Assembly (NCBI RefSeq): GCF_003989825.1
Contig: NZ_RZHE01000008.1
Location: forward strand, 1 to 64,000
Direction of reading: 5' to 3'
Length of the DNA: 64,000 nt
From: Vreelandella populi
GTDB taxonomy: Bacteria > Pseudomonadota > Gammaproteobacteria > Pseudomonadales > Halomonadaceae
Positions 45,362 to 54,476 of the stretch are shown piece by piece; position 1 is the first letter of the stretch; each line of letters begins with the position of its first letter. The position numbers and the translations under genes were made by a program. The notes beneath the pieces were generated by a model, which made no database searches, was not told the origin of the DNA, and worked only from the letters and a program-made list of their open reading frames with translations.

Positions 45362-46882
45362 ATGATCTACGCCAATCCGGGTGATGCCAATGCCGTGGTG
45401 TCATTTGAAAAACGCTATGGAAATTATATTGGTGGCGAATTTGTGCCGCCGGTAAACGGCCAGTATTTCGACAATATCAGCCCGGTCAATGGAGAGGTAT
45501 TTTGCGAAATTCCTCGCTCCAGCGCTGAAGATATCGATAAAGCACTGGACGCCGCCCACAAGGCTGCCCCGGCCTGGGGCAAGACCTCCGCCGCTGAGCG
45601 CAGCAATATCCTGCTTAAAATGGCCGACCGTATAGAGCAGAATCTGGAGATTCTGGCGGTTGCCGAAACCTGGGATAACGGCAAGGCCGTTCGCGAAACC
45701 CTGAATGCCGATATACCGCTGGCGGTGGATCACTTCCGCTACTTTGCAGGCTGTCTTCGTGCTCAGGAGGGTACGGCGGCCGATATTGATGCCAACACGG
45801 TGTCTTACCATTTTCATGAGCCGTTGGGTGTGGTGGGCCAGATCATTCCCTGGAACTTCCCCATTCTGATGGCCGTCTGGAAGCTGGCGCCGGCACTGGC
45901 CGCAGGCAACTGTGTGGTTCTCAAGCCCGCCGAGCAAACGCCCGCGTCTGTTCTGGAACTGATGAAAATCATCGGCGACCTGCCGCCGCCGGGCGTGGTC
46001 AATATCGTCAACGGCTTTGGCGCTGAAGCAGGCCAGGCGCTGGCCAGCAGCAAGCGCATCGCCAAGATTGCCTTTACCGGCTCTACCCCTGTGGGGTCGC
46101 ATATTCTCAAGTGCGCCGCTGAAAACATTATTCCCTCCACCGTGGAGCTGGGCGGCAAGTCCCCTAATATCTACTTTGCCGACATCATGAACGCCGAACC
46201 GACGTTTATCGATAAAGCGGTAGAGGGCTTGGTACTGGCCTTCTTTAATCAGGGTGAAGTGTGTACCTGCCCGTCGCGTGCACTTATTCAAGAGAGCATG
46301 TACGACGAATTCATGGCCAAGGTGCTTGAGCGCACTCAGACCATCAAGCGTGGTAACCCCTTGGATACCGACGTACAGGTAGGTGCCCAGGCCTCTCAGG
46401 AGCAGTACGACAAAATCATGTCGTATATGGATATCGCCCGTGAGGAGGGCGCTGAATTCCTGACCGGCGGCAACAAGGAGAGTTTCGACCCGAGTTTTGA
46501 TAAGGGCTACTACATCCAGCCAACGCTTTTGAAAGGCGACAACAAGATGCGCGTCTTTCAGGAGGAGATCTTTGGCCCGGTGGTGGCGGTCACTACCTTC
46601 AAGGATGAAGAGGAAGCGCTGGCGATTGCCAACGACACCGAGTTTGGCCTGGGCGCAGGCGTATGGAGCCGAGATATCAACGTGGCATTTCGTATGGGGC
46701 GGGGCATTCAGGCCGGCCGCGTATGGACTAACTGCTACCATCAGTATCCGGCGCATGCCGCCTTTGGCGGCTACAAGAAGTCCGGCGTTGGCCGTGAAAC
46801 CCATAAGGTCGCCCTTGAGCACTACCAGCAAACCAAAAACCTGCTGATCAGCTATGACATCAATCCGCTAGGTTTCTTCTAA
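45362..46882 (+). CDS. NAD-dependent aldehyde dehydrogenase (ExaC/AldB-like)
   Basis: A 506-residue ALDH of the acetaldehyde dehydrogenase branch. The catalytic Cys is Cys301 in [13 protein letters not shown], the general-base Glu is in VELGGKSPN, and [20 protein letters not shown] is the NAD-side motif. The C-terminal [20 protein letters not shown] and the final NPLGFF are typical of ExaC/AldB. It oxidises acetaldehyde or similar short aldehydes. It is monocistronic with its own terminator, and no alcohol dehydrogenase or regulator gene is adjacent. Confidence 0.94.
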   Translation: MIYANPGDANAVVSFEKRYGNYIGGEFVPPVNGQYFDNISPVNGEVFCEIPRSSAEDIDKALDAAHKAAPAWGKTSAAERSNILLKMADRIEQNLEILAVAETWDNGKAVRETLNADIPLAVDHFRYFAGCLRAQEGTAADIDANTVSYHFHEPLGVVGQIIPWNFPILMAVWKLAPALAAGNCVVLKPAEQTPASVLELMKIIGDLPPPGVVNIVNGFGAEAGQALASSKRIAKIAFTGSTPVGSHILKCAAENIIPSTVELGGKSPNIYFADIMNAEPTFIDKAVEGLVLAFFNQGEVCTCPSRALIQESMYDEFMAKVLERTQTIKRGNPLDTDVQVGAQASQEQYDKIMSYMDIAREEGAEFLTGGNKESFDPSFDKGYYIQPTLLKGDNKMRVFQEEIFGPVVAVTTFKDEEEALAIANDTEFGLGAGVWSRDINVAFRMGRGIQAGRVWTNCYHQYPAHAAFGGYKKSGVGRETHKVALEHYQQTKNLLISYDINPLGFF

Positions 46883-46903
46883 CTGTATAACCTGGTATTG
46901 ACA

Positions 46904-46934
46904 TAAAAACGCCCGGCATAAGCCGGGCGTTTTT
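46904..46934. terminator. Terminator between the aldehyde dehydrogenase and Spy-like genes
   Basis: AAAAACGCCCGGC/GCCGGGCGTTTTT with a 4-nt loop lies between converging genes and works in both directions. Confidence 0.92.
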
Positions 46935-46959
46935 ATAGGATATAGCGGTAAACAAGCGC

Positions 46960-47373
46960 TTAATCGCTAGCGGCTTCCGCAGCGTCTTCATGCTGATCGC
47001 GCGGGCCGTGCCTGCCGTGGCCTTTACCCTCGCCCCGGTGCTCGTTGTGCACTTCTTTCATGGCGTTTTTAAGGGCTTCGCGCTCTTCTTCAGACAGAAT
47101 ATCCGCTACTTTTTCCTGATGCTCTTCACGCAGAGCCTGCATGGCTTGGTAATGCTCAGCGTTAAGTTCGTTAAGAGCCGTTTGCTGCTCCTCGCTTAAT
47201 CCAGCACGGTCGTACACTTCCTGGCGACGCTCTTCCATGCGCTGGTGGAAGGCTTCACGATCAACGTCTGAACCATGATCTTCATGCTGGTTCGCCTGCG
47301 CTGCAAAAGCGAGTGGTGTTAGCGCGAAAGCAAGCAAAGCTGGAGCGAAAACCTGGCGTAATGACATTTTCAT
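46960..47373 (-). CDS. Spy/CpxP-like periplasmic protein
   Basis: A 137-residue exported protein. After a Sec signal (LLAFALTPLAFAAQA) comes a highly charged helical domain with LSEEQQTALNELNAEHYQAM and ILSEEEREALKNAM, the paired LTxxQ-like helices of the Spy/CpxP/Zra group. It ends in a His- and Asp-rich tail (HGRHGPRDQHEDAAEA) that may bind metal. It is probably a periplasmic chaperone or envelope-stress/metal protein. AGGAGG precedes the ATG. No Cpx-type two-component genes adjoin it. Confidence 0.8.
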   Translation of the reverse strand: MKMSLRQVFAPALLAFALTPLAFAAQANQHEDHGSDVDREAFHQRMEERRQEVYDRAGLSEEQQTALNELNAEHYQAMQALREEHQEKVADILSEEEREALKNAMKEVHNEHRGEGKGHGRHGPRDQHEDAAEAASD

Positions 47374-47618
47374 AACGTACCTCCTGGTAAGTTGACAATG
47401 TCAGTATCGGGCGGGGGAGTGCAAACCGTATGCACAGAGTGTGCAATAACGGTGATGATGCAGGCCGGGGATATCTGCCGTGTAGCAGTTATATGGTTAG
47501 ACTTTAGTTGGCTTTTAGCGCCATGCAAGGTTGGTGAAAGGTTTGTGGGATAGCTTTGTCCTCCGCAGGCAATAGCCTGCTTGAAGACTTTATAATTCTA
47601 TAAAAAAGAGAACACGCT
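47374..47618. other. Divergent region between the Spy-like gene and tctC
   Basis: 245 bases with no supported gene. It contains a perfect GCAGGC/GCCTGC hairpin at 47565-47580 followed by AT-rich sequence before tctC. It should carry promoters for both genes; a TctD site is expected here but not identifiable by eye. Confidence 0.5.
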
Positions 47619-48635
47619 ATGCCCAAGAAAACATTTGCTCCGTTTAGCTTCAATATGAAATCGCTACTCGCTGGTGCCACGGTTGTTGCAGCGTCACTCG
47701 CGTTAGTCATGCCTACCGCTGCGGCAGATGATTATCCTGAGCGCCCGATCAATATGGTGGTCGGCTTTGGTACCGGCGGTAGCGCCGATCGTTTGGCACG
47801 TATTATGTCAGGCTACATCGCTGAAGAGATCGGCGTGCCTGTTCAAGTGACCAACCGCCCAGGTGCTGGGACTCAGGTGGCTTCTAATTACGTGCTGAAC
47901 ATGCCGGATGACGGCTATACCACCTACGCCTCAACCTTTGCCCCTTATTTGGCCAATTCGATCCTGACCGGTGGCGCCAACTTCAGTGTTGATGATTTTT
48001 CGTATATCAACTTTCAGTGGTTCGACCTAGATCTGATTGCCGCCAATAAAGATAGCGGATACGAAGATCTGCCTTCATTGCTGGAAGCGATTCGCGAAGA
48101 GCGCGGCCAGGTGCGTGGCGCGGTAGTTCAAGGTTCAGCCGGTCACCTGATGATTCGTCTGCTGCTGGAAGAGGCCGGTATTCCTCAAGAAAATCTTAAC
48201 CTTGTGACGTACAACAGCGGCGGTGAAGCCCGCTCAGCGGTTGCCGGTGGTCAGGTGGATTTCGTTTCTATCAGTGCCCAGGGCAGTGAGGGAATTCGTG
48301 AGTTTTTGACGCCGCTTGCCATTGTAAGTGACGAGCGCATTGACCAGTGGGATGCCCCGCCGATCAATGAAGCGCTGGCACCAATGGATCTGGACGTACC
48401 GGTGCTGCAGGGCTCGATGCGCGGTTTCGCAGTAACCAGCGAAGTTGAGCTTCAGCATCCTGAGCGCTTTGAAGCACTCGCTGCAGCCATCCAGAGCGCG
48501 CTGGCCCGTAAAGACGTTCAAGAACACCTTGAGCGTAATGAAATGGGCGGTGTCTGGATTGGACCTGAGCGTGCCAACGAGCTGATGCGCGAAAACTACG
48601 CTGTATTTGAAAAATACGCCCACCTGCTTAACTGA
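47619..48635 (+). CDS. tctC: TctC-type solute-binding protein (Bug family)
   Basis: A 338-residue periplasmic receptor of the tripartite tricarboxylate transporter family. The signal peptide (KSLLAGATVVAASLALVM) ends before ADDYPERPINMVVGFGTGGS, the Bug-type start of the mature protein, and VTNRPGAGTQVASNYV is the second family motif. The known TctC ligand is citrate; Bug proteins as a group bind many carboxylates. It heads tctCBA-abrB and converges with tctDE. A 10-bp hairpin follows the stop. Confidence 0.92.
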   Translation: MPKKTFAPFSFNMKSLLAGATVVAASLALVMPTAAADDYPERPINMVVGFGTGGSADRLARIMSGYIAEEIGVPVQVTNRPGAGTQVASNYVLNMPDDGYTTYASTFAPYLANSILTGGANFSVDDFSYINFQWFDLDLIAANKDSGYEDLPSLLEAIREERGQVRGAVVQGSAGHLMIRLLLEEAGIPQENLNLVTYNSGGEARSAVAGGQVDFVSISAQGSEGIREFLTPLAIVSDERIDQWDAPPINEALAPMDLDVPVLQGSMRGFAVTSEVELQHPERFEALAAAIQSALARKDVQEHLERNEMGGVWIGPERANELMRENYAVFEKYAHLLN

Positions 48636-48647
48636 TCTTCCTGTCAT

Positions 48648-48674
48648 GGCTGGCCACCCTGCATGTGGCCAGCC
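48648..48674 (+). other. Intercistronic stem-loop between tctC and tctB
   Basis: GGCTGGCCAC pairs perfectly with GTGGCCAGCC (10 bp) around CCTGCAT, with no T tract. Same position and type as the hairpins after the three TRAP binding-protein genes. Confidence 0.78.
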
Positions 48675-48686
48675 TGGAGTTGAACC

Positions 48687-49139
48687 ATGCCTGCACAGAA
48701 ACGCGACTATGGGGACTTTTTAGTTCTCATCGGTCTGGCTTCCTTTACGCTGTGGTATTTGCTGGACGCGATCAGCGTCTCGGCACAACCCCAGAATTTA
48801 CTCCTGATACTGCCGCTTTCAGTCATTGTCCTGTCGATTATTGCCATCGAGCTGGTGCTACGCCTAAAGCAAGGGACGTTATTCAGCATCGCTGCCGACG
48901 AGGAACCGTTACACCAAACGCTGCCCGTCGTAGTTCTATTCGGCGCTTATGTGTTATCGCTTGAAACGCTCGGTTTTGATGTGGCGACCGTGCTGTTCAT
49001 TGCGCTCTTTTTGATCCTCAAAGGTGAGCGTAACTGGTTAGCGGTGGTGGGCTTTAGCGCAGCGTTTGGGTTGGCCGTGGCGTTCTTTTTCTCCCAGATG
49101 CTGCCCTATCCCATGACGCTGCTACTGCTACCCAGTTAA
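48687..49139 (+). CDS. tctB: TctB small membrane subunit
   Basis: A 150-residue protein with four hydrophobic segments, as expected for TctB: GDFLVLIGLASFTLWYLLDA, LLLILPLSVIVLSIIAIEL, LPVVVLFGAYVLSLETLGF and the C-terminal AFGLAVAFFFSQMLPYPM. It is poorly conserved in sequence but fixed by position between tctC and tctA (9-base gap). Confidence 0.9.
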   Translation: MPAQKRDYGDFLVLIGLASFTLWYLLDAISVSAQPQNLLLILPLSVIVLSIIAIELVLRLKQGTLFSIAADEEPLHQTLPVVVLFGAYVLSLETLGFDVATVLFIALFLILKGERNWLAVVGFSAAFGLAVAFFFSQMLPYPMTLLLLPS

Positions 49140-49148
49140 GGAGGCAAT

Positions 49149-50657
49149 ATGATCGATTTTGGCGCAGTACAGCAGGGTCTGGATCTGCTCTTTTCTAATT
49201 TTGGCCCCTGGCTCGTGGTGATACCTGGCATTGTGCTGGGGCTGATCTTCGGCGCAACGCCGGGGCTGCAAATTTCCATGGCCATGGCAATCTTCCTGCC
49301 TATGACCATGTACATGGATTTCATTCAGGCCATGCTGTTCTTAACCGCGATTTTTACCGGCGGTTCGTTCGGCGCGGGTATTCCTGCCATTCTGATGAAT
49401 ATCCCGGGCACCTCATCGGCCATTGCCACTGCCTTTGATGGCTACCCGATGGCGCGCAAGGGGCAGCATAACCAGGCGCTGGGCGTGGCGCTGGCGGCCT
49501 CTGTGGTAGGCGCGTTGATGGGTTATCTCGTGCTGTTTTTCATGATTCAGCCGCTCTCCTATCTGGTGCTGAGGCTTGGCCCTTCCGAAATGTTTGTGGT
49601 CATCCTATGGGGCATGACGCTGATTGCCAGCCTGAAGGGCGAGCAGGTACTTAAAGGTCTGGTGGCGGGTTTTGTCGGCCTTCTAGTGGGTACCATCGGG
49701 TTTAGTGAAATTGGCCTGGCGCGCGGCACCATGGGGCAAACGTATCTGCTTGATGGTATTCCGGTAATTCCGGCCATGATGGGCATGTTTGCCGCCTCTG
49801 AGCTTTTCAAGCTCGCCAATAAAGGCTTTATTGTTGAATCCGCCGATTCACGTAAAGTGAAAGTCAGCGAGATTTTTGAAGGTTGCAAGATGGCGATGCG
49901 CTATCCGGTTGTCATGCTGCGCGGTGGTTTGATCGGCGTGCTGGTCGGGGCCGTACCCGGCGTGGGTTCCTCGGTTTCCAACCTGCTTTCCTATATTGAA
50001 ACCAAGCGCCGTGATAAAGATCCTGACTCGTTTGGCAAGGGTAACCCGAAGGGCGTGGTGGCATCTGAAGCGGCCAACAGCAGCTCTGAAGGCGGCTCAA
50101 TGGCTACTCTGCTGGCGCTCGGCATTCCCGGCGGTGGAGCAACTGCAGTAATGCTGGCCGCATTTGCCATGCATAACATTACCGGCGGGCCGCAGTTTAT
50201 TCGTCAGCAAACCGACGTGGTCTACGCGATTATTTTTGCCAACTTTGCCCAGGTGTTTCTGCTGGTGATAGTGGGTCTGTTGTTTATCCCGCTGTTGGCC
50301 AATATTGTCAAAGTGCCCATGCGCTACCTGATTCCCTCGGTACTGGTACTCGCGGTTATGGGGTCGTTTGGCTTGACCGGCAATATGACCGGACCCGCCA
50401 CCGTGCTGGTATTTGCGGTAATTGGCTGGATATTCCGCCATTACGGCTACTCGGTGCCTGCCGCCGTGATTGGCATGTTGTTAGGTTCTCTGGCCGAGAA
50501 ATCACTGCTGCACTCCTATCAAATCAGTGGTGGAGAGATCAGCTACGTCTTTGAGCGCCCGGTGACACTGGGGATTCTCGCGCTCTTGCTGTTCTCACTA
50601 TTTAGCCAGCCGTTAATGGCGCGCTTCAGTACTTGGCGCGCGGCCAAACAGGCGTAA
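49149..50657 (+). CDS. tctA: TctA large membrane subunit
   Basis: A 502-residue, roughly 12-TM permease of the TctA family. Signature loops: IPGIVLGLIFGATPGLQISM near residue 25, AGIPAILMNIPGTSSAIATA near residue 80, GLVAGFVGLLVGTIG and LALGIPGGGATAVMLAAF near residue 325. The PGxxG repeats are characteristic. AAGGAGG precedes the ATG. It forms the translocation pathway with TctB. Confidence 0.95.
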   Translation: MIDFGAVQQGLDLLFSNFGPWLVVIPGIVLGLIFGATPGLQISMAMAIFLPMTMYMDFIQAMLFLTAIFTGGSFGAGIPAILMNIPGTSSAIATAFDGYPMARKGQHNQALGVALAASVVGALMGYLVLFFMIQPLSYLVLRLGPSEMFVVILWGMTLIASLKGEQVLKGLVAGFVGLLVGTIGFSEIGLARGTMGQTYLLDGIPVIPAMMGMFAASELFKLANKGFIVESADSRKVKVSEIFEGCKMAMRYPVVMLRGGLIGVLVGAVPGVGSSVSNLLSYIETKRRDKDPDSFGKGNPKGVVASEAANSSSEGGSMATLLALGIPGGGATAVMLAAFAMHNITGGPQFIRQQTDVVYAIIFANFAQVFLLVIVGLLFIPLLANIVKVPMRYLIPSVLVLAVMGSFGLTGNMTGPATVLVFAVIGWIFRHYGYSVPAAVIGMLLGSLAEKSLLHSYQISGGEISYVFERPVTLGILALLLFSLFSQPLMARFSTWRAAKQA

Positions 50658-50661
50658 CGTA

Positions 50662-51672
50662 ATGGCAAAAAGAACGCTGAAAACATTAGTCTTGGGTTGC
50701 TTGGGTGGCGTTATCGCCACCCTTTTTTCATTACCCCTGGCCTGGATGCTGGGCGCACTTTTTATGGTGATGGCGGTATCGCTTGGCGGTGTTAAAACCG
50801 GCGTTGATAAGCGCTTGCATCGTGTAGCAATTGCTCTGCTGGGACTTTTTATCGGAAGTCGCATTCAGGCCAGTGAACTGGTCAGTCTGGTGCAGTGGTA
50901 CCCAAGCGTACTGGCGATGCTGGTCTATATGGGGCTCATGCTGGTGGGCGGGTACTTTATCTTTATCCGCGCCAACGTAGGGCCAATGGACGCGATGTTT
51001 TGTGCCTACCCTGGGAGCATGAATTCGGCTCTGGTGCTTGCCGAGCGCGCCAATGGCGATGTGCGCTGGATCGCTATTTCGCACTCGCTGCGTCTGGTCA
51101 CCGTGGTATCTGGAGCGGCGCTGATGGCAAGCTTCTTTGTGGATGATGTCACGCTGCAAAGCTCGCCTGTATCGCTTTCTCTGTTGGATGGGCTGCCGTT
51201 GTTATTGGCTCCGCTTTGCTGGTGGCTCGCCCGTTTGCTGCGCATTCCCATTCCGGAGTTTTTAGGCCCGATGGCCGCAGGCGCCATCATCGCTAATCTG
51301 GGCATGGATTACTCACTGCCCACCTGGGTGGTGTTCATGGCCTTTTTGGTGCTGGGCTCTTCGGTCGGCGCGCGCTTCTCGGGGACCCATTGGTCTCAGG
51401 TCGTCACCGTGGGGCGGTTTGGGATTGTATATGCACTGTTTGCCCTGATTGTCGCGGCACTCATGGCCTGGCTGGTCGCAAGCATAACCCAGCTTTCCTT
51501 TGCGGCGGTGTTGCTGGCACTGATTCCCGGCGGTGTGGGGGAGATGGCCGTCATCGCCATGGTGATGGATATCGATCCGGTGTATGTGGTGTCACACCAT
51601 GTCCTGCGCCTGTTACTGCTGATCTTTATGACCCCGCTGGTCATTCGTATTGCTAAGCAAGCGGCTGCATAG
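50662..51672 (+). CDS. AbrB-family membrane protein (pfam05145 type)
   Basis: A 336-residue membrane protein with nine to eleven hydrophobic segments in a two-fold repeat. Typical motifs: LPLAWMLGALFMVMAVSLGG, AYPGSMNSALVLAERANGD and the second copy ALIPGGVGEMAVIAMVMD. The family is often labelled ammonia monooxygenase or regulator, but neither is supported; a transport role is likely. It is only 4 bases after tctA and so belongs to the tct operon. Its 3' end overlaps the convergent tctE gene by 20 bases. Confidence 0.88.
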   Translation: MAKRTLKTLVLGCLGGVIATLFSLPLAWMLGALFMVMAVSLGGVKTGVDKRLHRVAIALLGLFIGSRIQASELVSLVQWYPSVLAMLVYMGLMLVGGYFIFIRANVGPMDAMFCAYPGSMNSALVLAERANGDVRWIAISHSLRLVTVVSGAALMASFFVDDVTLQSSPVSLSLLDGLPLLLAPLCWWLARLLRIPIPEFLGPMAAGAIIANLGMDYSLPTWVVFMAFLVLGSSVGARFSGTHWSQVVTVGRFGIVYALFALIVAALMAWLVASITQLSFAAVLLALIPGGVGEMAVIAMVMDIDPVYVVSHHVLRLLLLIFMTPLVIRIAKQAAA

Positions 51673-53044
51673 CGGGAAACGCCACCGTGACAGCGAAGCC
51701 CCCTTCTGGCCTGTTGCTAAACGAGAGGAGGGCGGAGTGCGCGGTGGCAATCTGTTCCACAATGGCTAAGCCTAAACCGCTACCGGGGGCGTGCGGATTG
51801 TGGCGGAAAAAACGCTCGGTCAGCTTGCCAAGCTGTGCCTCTTCCACGCCAGTCCCCTGGTCACTTATTGTCAACATTACCTGTTGCTGTTGTATCGTTA
51901 GGGCGATATCGATTGGGCCTTGATAAGCCTCAACACCCCCTGCGTGCAGGCTGGCGTTCTCAATCAGGTTAATCACCAGCCACAGTAGCATGATTGGGTC
52001 GCCCAGCACCCTGGGAATGGCATGGGGCTGATCGAACGACAGCTCCTGGCCTTTTTGATAGATGCTGGTGGCGGTTTGCGCGCAGGCGTCCTGGCATATT
52101 GCCACCAGATCGACAGCTTCAAGATGGGTCTCATCCACCAGCTCGCTGCGGGTCTTTGCATATTTCAAAAGTTGTTGGACCGTATGACTGGCATGCTCTG
52201 AAATATGCTGTATTTCGATAAGATTGGCCCGAGTAGCCGGTTCCTGGGTCGCTTTCAGCGAGATTTCGGTTAGCGCACGTATTTCAGAAATGGGCGTTCG
52301 CAACTGATGGGACACATCGGCATTTAATTGCTGTGTGTTTTCAATGCTGCGTCGGATACGCAGCATCAGCTGATTAATACTGATAATCAGCGGATGAATC
52401 TCTTTCGGGGCCCCATCTTCGAGCGGCTGAAGATCATGCGGTGAACGGCGGCGCAGCGCTTGGCTTACGCTATTAAGCGGTGCCAAGCCGTGGTAGATCG
52501 CAAGCCATGCGATGGTGATGGCAAGAATCCCGGCAATTACCGCTAACCCGGTGAGCGTCACCATGAAGTCATGGATCAGCGTGTAGCGCGCCTCTTTGGA
52601 CTCCGCAACGATCACTTCAATATTGACGTTTTCACGGCCCCGGCTAAACGGAAAAATCAGGGCGACGGCGCGTAGCTCATTGCCCGCGTACGTTACGTCA
52701 TAAAATACCGGCTCTGAAAGGTCCTCAGGTGGGTCGCCCAGTCCCTGAAAACCGGCAATCATCCCGCCGCCTACTTCCCGCATACGATAGAATATTTTAC
52801 CCTCACCGCGACTACCCAGGGTGCTGATGCTGAAGTAGTGCATGTTAATGCGCAGCGCGCCGTCTACCGTATAGATACGCCTTTCCAAGCGCTCGGCGGC
52901 ATTGAGCAGCATATCGTCAAAGGTTTCGTTAATTTGGCGTGTCAGCAGCAGGTAGCTTGAAAGAAGTGCCAGACAGGCCAGCACAGTAAACGGCAAACCA
53001 ATCCATAGCAGCAGGCGGCTTTTTATTGACTTGATAGCAGGCAT
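51653..53044 (-). CDS. tctE: TctE-type sensor histidine kinase
   Basis: A 463-residue kinase: TM helices at about residues 10-34 and 162-184 flank a periplasmic 2CSK_N-type domain. HAMP-like linker, HisKA with His246 in NADVSHQLRTPISEIR, and HATPase motifs VINLIENASLHAG and GSGLGLAIV follow. In TctDE systems it senses the tricarboxylate and controls tctCBA. It starts 1 base after the tctD stop. Its TAG stop is inside the convergent abrB-family gene. Confidence 0.9.
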   Translation of the reverse strand: MPAIKSIKSRLLLWIGLPFTVLACLALLSSYLLLTRQINETFDDMLLNAAERLERRIYTVDGALRINMHYFSISTLGSRGEGKIFYRMREVGGGMIAGFQGLGDPPEDLSEPVFYDVTYAGNELRAVALIFPFSRGRENVNIEVIVAESKEARYTLIHDFMVTLTGLAVIAGILAITIAWLAIYHGLAPLNSVSQALRRRSPHDLQPLEDGAPKEIHPLIISINQLMLRIRRSIENTQQLNADVSHQLRTPISEIRALTEISLKATQEPATRANLIEIQHISEHASHTVQQLLKYAKTRSELVDETHLEAVDLVAICQDACAQTATSIYQKGQELSFDQPHAIPRVLGDPIMLLWLVINLIENASLHAGGVEAYQGPIDIALTIQQQQVMLTISDQGTGVEEAQLGKLTERFFRHNPHAPGSGLGLAIVEQIATAHSALLSFSNRPEGGFAVTVAFPAMQPLA

Positions 53045-53045
53045 A

Positions 53046-53735
53046 TCAGGCGTCGGGTTCTAGATTGGCGGCTTCTTTGGGGGCCAGGTAGTAGCCTAAA
53101 CCGCGGACCGTTTTCAAGCCGAAGTCATAGCCGATTTTCTTGCGAATACGCGAAATATAGGTCTCCACTGCCGCATAGCTGACTGGCTCATCCGTGGTGG
53201 AAAGCCGATCAATAATCTGGTCCTTACTGACCAAGCGGTTTTGGTTAATCATCAGGTATTCGATTACTTCAAGCTCGCGGCGGTGCAGCGTTACAGGCTG
53301 CCCATCGACTCTTAGTTCCATGGCATCCGGTAAAAACTCCAGGCGGCCACAGCTAAGCGTTTCGTTGCCAAAATGCTTGGCACGCCGCACCAGAGCCCGG
53401 GCGCGGGCCACCACTTCATCCAGTGAGAAAGGCTTGCAAAGGTAGTCGTCGGCGCCTTCTTCAAGCCCCAGAATGCGTTGGTCCAGCGTGTCTCGAGCGG
53501 AAATGATCAGCACCGGGATGGTATTCTGCTGGTGACGTAGTTTGCGCAGAAGGCTAATACCATCCATTTCAGGCAGCCCCAGATCCAGCACCAGCAGATC
53601 GAAGCCGCCCTGTACAAGCAGGGGGAGCGCTTTTGCGCCGTCATTGGTGACGGTGATGCTAAACCCCGCCTCGCTGAGTGTTGTGGACATCGAACGCGCT
53701 AGATTGTCGTTATCTTCTACTATAAGCGCCTTCAT
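53046..53735 (-). CDS. tctD: TctD-type response regulator (OmpR family)
   Basis: A 229-residue regulator: receiver with phospho-Asp51 in LLVLDLGLPEMDG and Lys in CKPFSLDE, then a winged-helix DNA-binding domain (ETYISRIRKKIGYDFGLKTVRGLGYYL). It is the cognate partner of TctE and probably activates tctCBA. Only 14 bases separate it from baeR upstream, so it may be partly transcribed from the RND operon promoter. Confidence 0.9.
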   Translation of the reverse strand: MKALIVEDNDNLARSMSTTLSEAGFSITVTNDGAKALPLLVQGGFDLLVLDLGLPEMDGISLLRKLRHQQNTIPVLIISARDTLDQRILGLEEGADDYLCKPFSLDEVVARARALVRRAKHFGNETLSCGRLEFLPDAMELRVDGQPVTLHRRELEVIEYLMINQNRLVSKDQIIDRLSTTDEPVSYAAVETYISRIRKKIGYDFGLKTVRGLGYYLAPKEAANLEPDA

Positions 53736-53749
53736 AGTGAATCCTGCAG

Positions 53750-54460
53750 TTAGCCCTCTGGCTGGTACTTATATCCTACCCCATACACTGAGCGAATGAT
53801 CTCCTGCTCGGGGAGGGCTTCGGTGATTTTTTTGCGCAATTTTTTAATATGACTATCCACGGTGCGTTCAGAAACAATGCGGTTATCGCGGTACATATGA
53901 TCCATCAGCTGCTCACGGCTAAAGATTCGCCCTGGTGACTGCATCATCACTCGCAGCAGCTGAAATTCAACCGCAGTGAGGCCTAGATCATGACCATTGG
54001 CCAACGCCTGCCAGCCATCTTCGTTAAGCGTCACCGGGCTTGAGGCCACGGCATCGGGCGTTTGGGTCAGGGCCTGTTCAGCAATGGCCTGGCTGCGACG
54101 CAGTACCGCTTTCACCCTAGCCACCACTTCGCGGGGGCTGAACGGTTTGCAGATGTAGTCATCGGCGCCCAGTTCCAGTCCCAGCAGTCGGTCAACTTCC
54201 TCTACTTTGGCAGTCACCATGATAATCGCGATAGCGGGCCATGCCTGACGTATTTCCCGGCAGAGCGTCAGGCCATCCTTGCCGGGCAGCATGACATCTA
54301 AAAGTACCAGCGGCGTGGGGTGTTGCTGCAGCCAGGGCAGAACATCATCGCCATGACTCAGCGTTGCAACGTTATAGCCATGGGAAGTGAGATAGTCATC
54401 CATGAGACGGGCAATCTTGGGCTCGTCCTCAACAATCAGTAGCGGGGCATCTTGAGACAT
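53750..54460 (-). CDS. baeR: BaeR-like response regulator
   Basis: A 236-residue OmpR-family regulator strongly resembling E. coli BaeR: PLLIVEDEPKIARLMDDYL, phospho-Asp55 in LVLLDVMLPGKDGLTLCREI, VTAKVEEVDRLLGLELGADD and CKPFSPREVVARVK. The winged helix follows (RTVDSHIKKLRKKI). It is 16 bases after baeS. BaeR normally activates multidrug efflux genes under envelope stress, which fits the RND pump in the same operon. Confidence 0.92.
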   Translation of the reverse strand: MSQDAPLLIVEDEPKIARLMDDYLTSHGYNVATLSHGDDVLPWLQQHPTPLVLLDVMLPGKDGLTLCREIRQAWPAIAIIMVTAKVEEVDRLLGLELGADDYICKPFSPREVVARVKAVLRRSQAIAEQALTQTPDAVASSPVTLNEDGWQALANGHDLGLTAVEFQLLRVMMQSPGRIFSREQLMDHMYRDNRIVSERTVDSHIKKLRKKITEALPEQEIIRSVYGVGYKYQPEG

Positions 54461-54476
54461 GAGGGCTCGCTTGTCA

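Noticed and set aside
45401-46831. A 476-codon open frame antisense to the aldehyde dehydrogenase gene
   Set aside because: It mirrors the codon structure of a certain ALDH gene, has low-complexity Arg/Gly/His-rich sequence and no family resemblance or ribosome site.
50662-51672. Calling the AbrB-family protein an ammonia monooxygenase or DNA-binding regulator
   Set aside because: It is a polytopic membrane protein with repeated helices and no DNA-binding or copper-enzyme motifs; those labels are inherited names.
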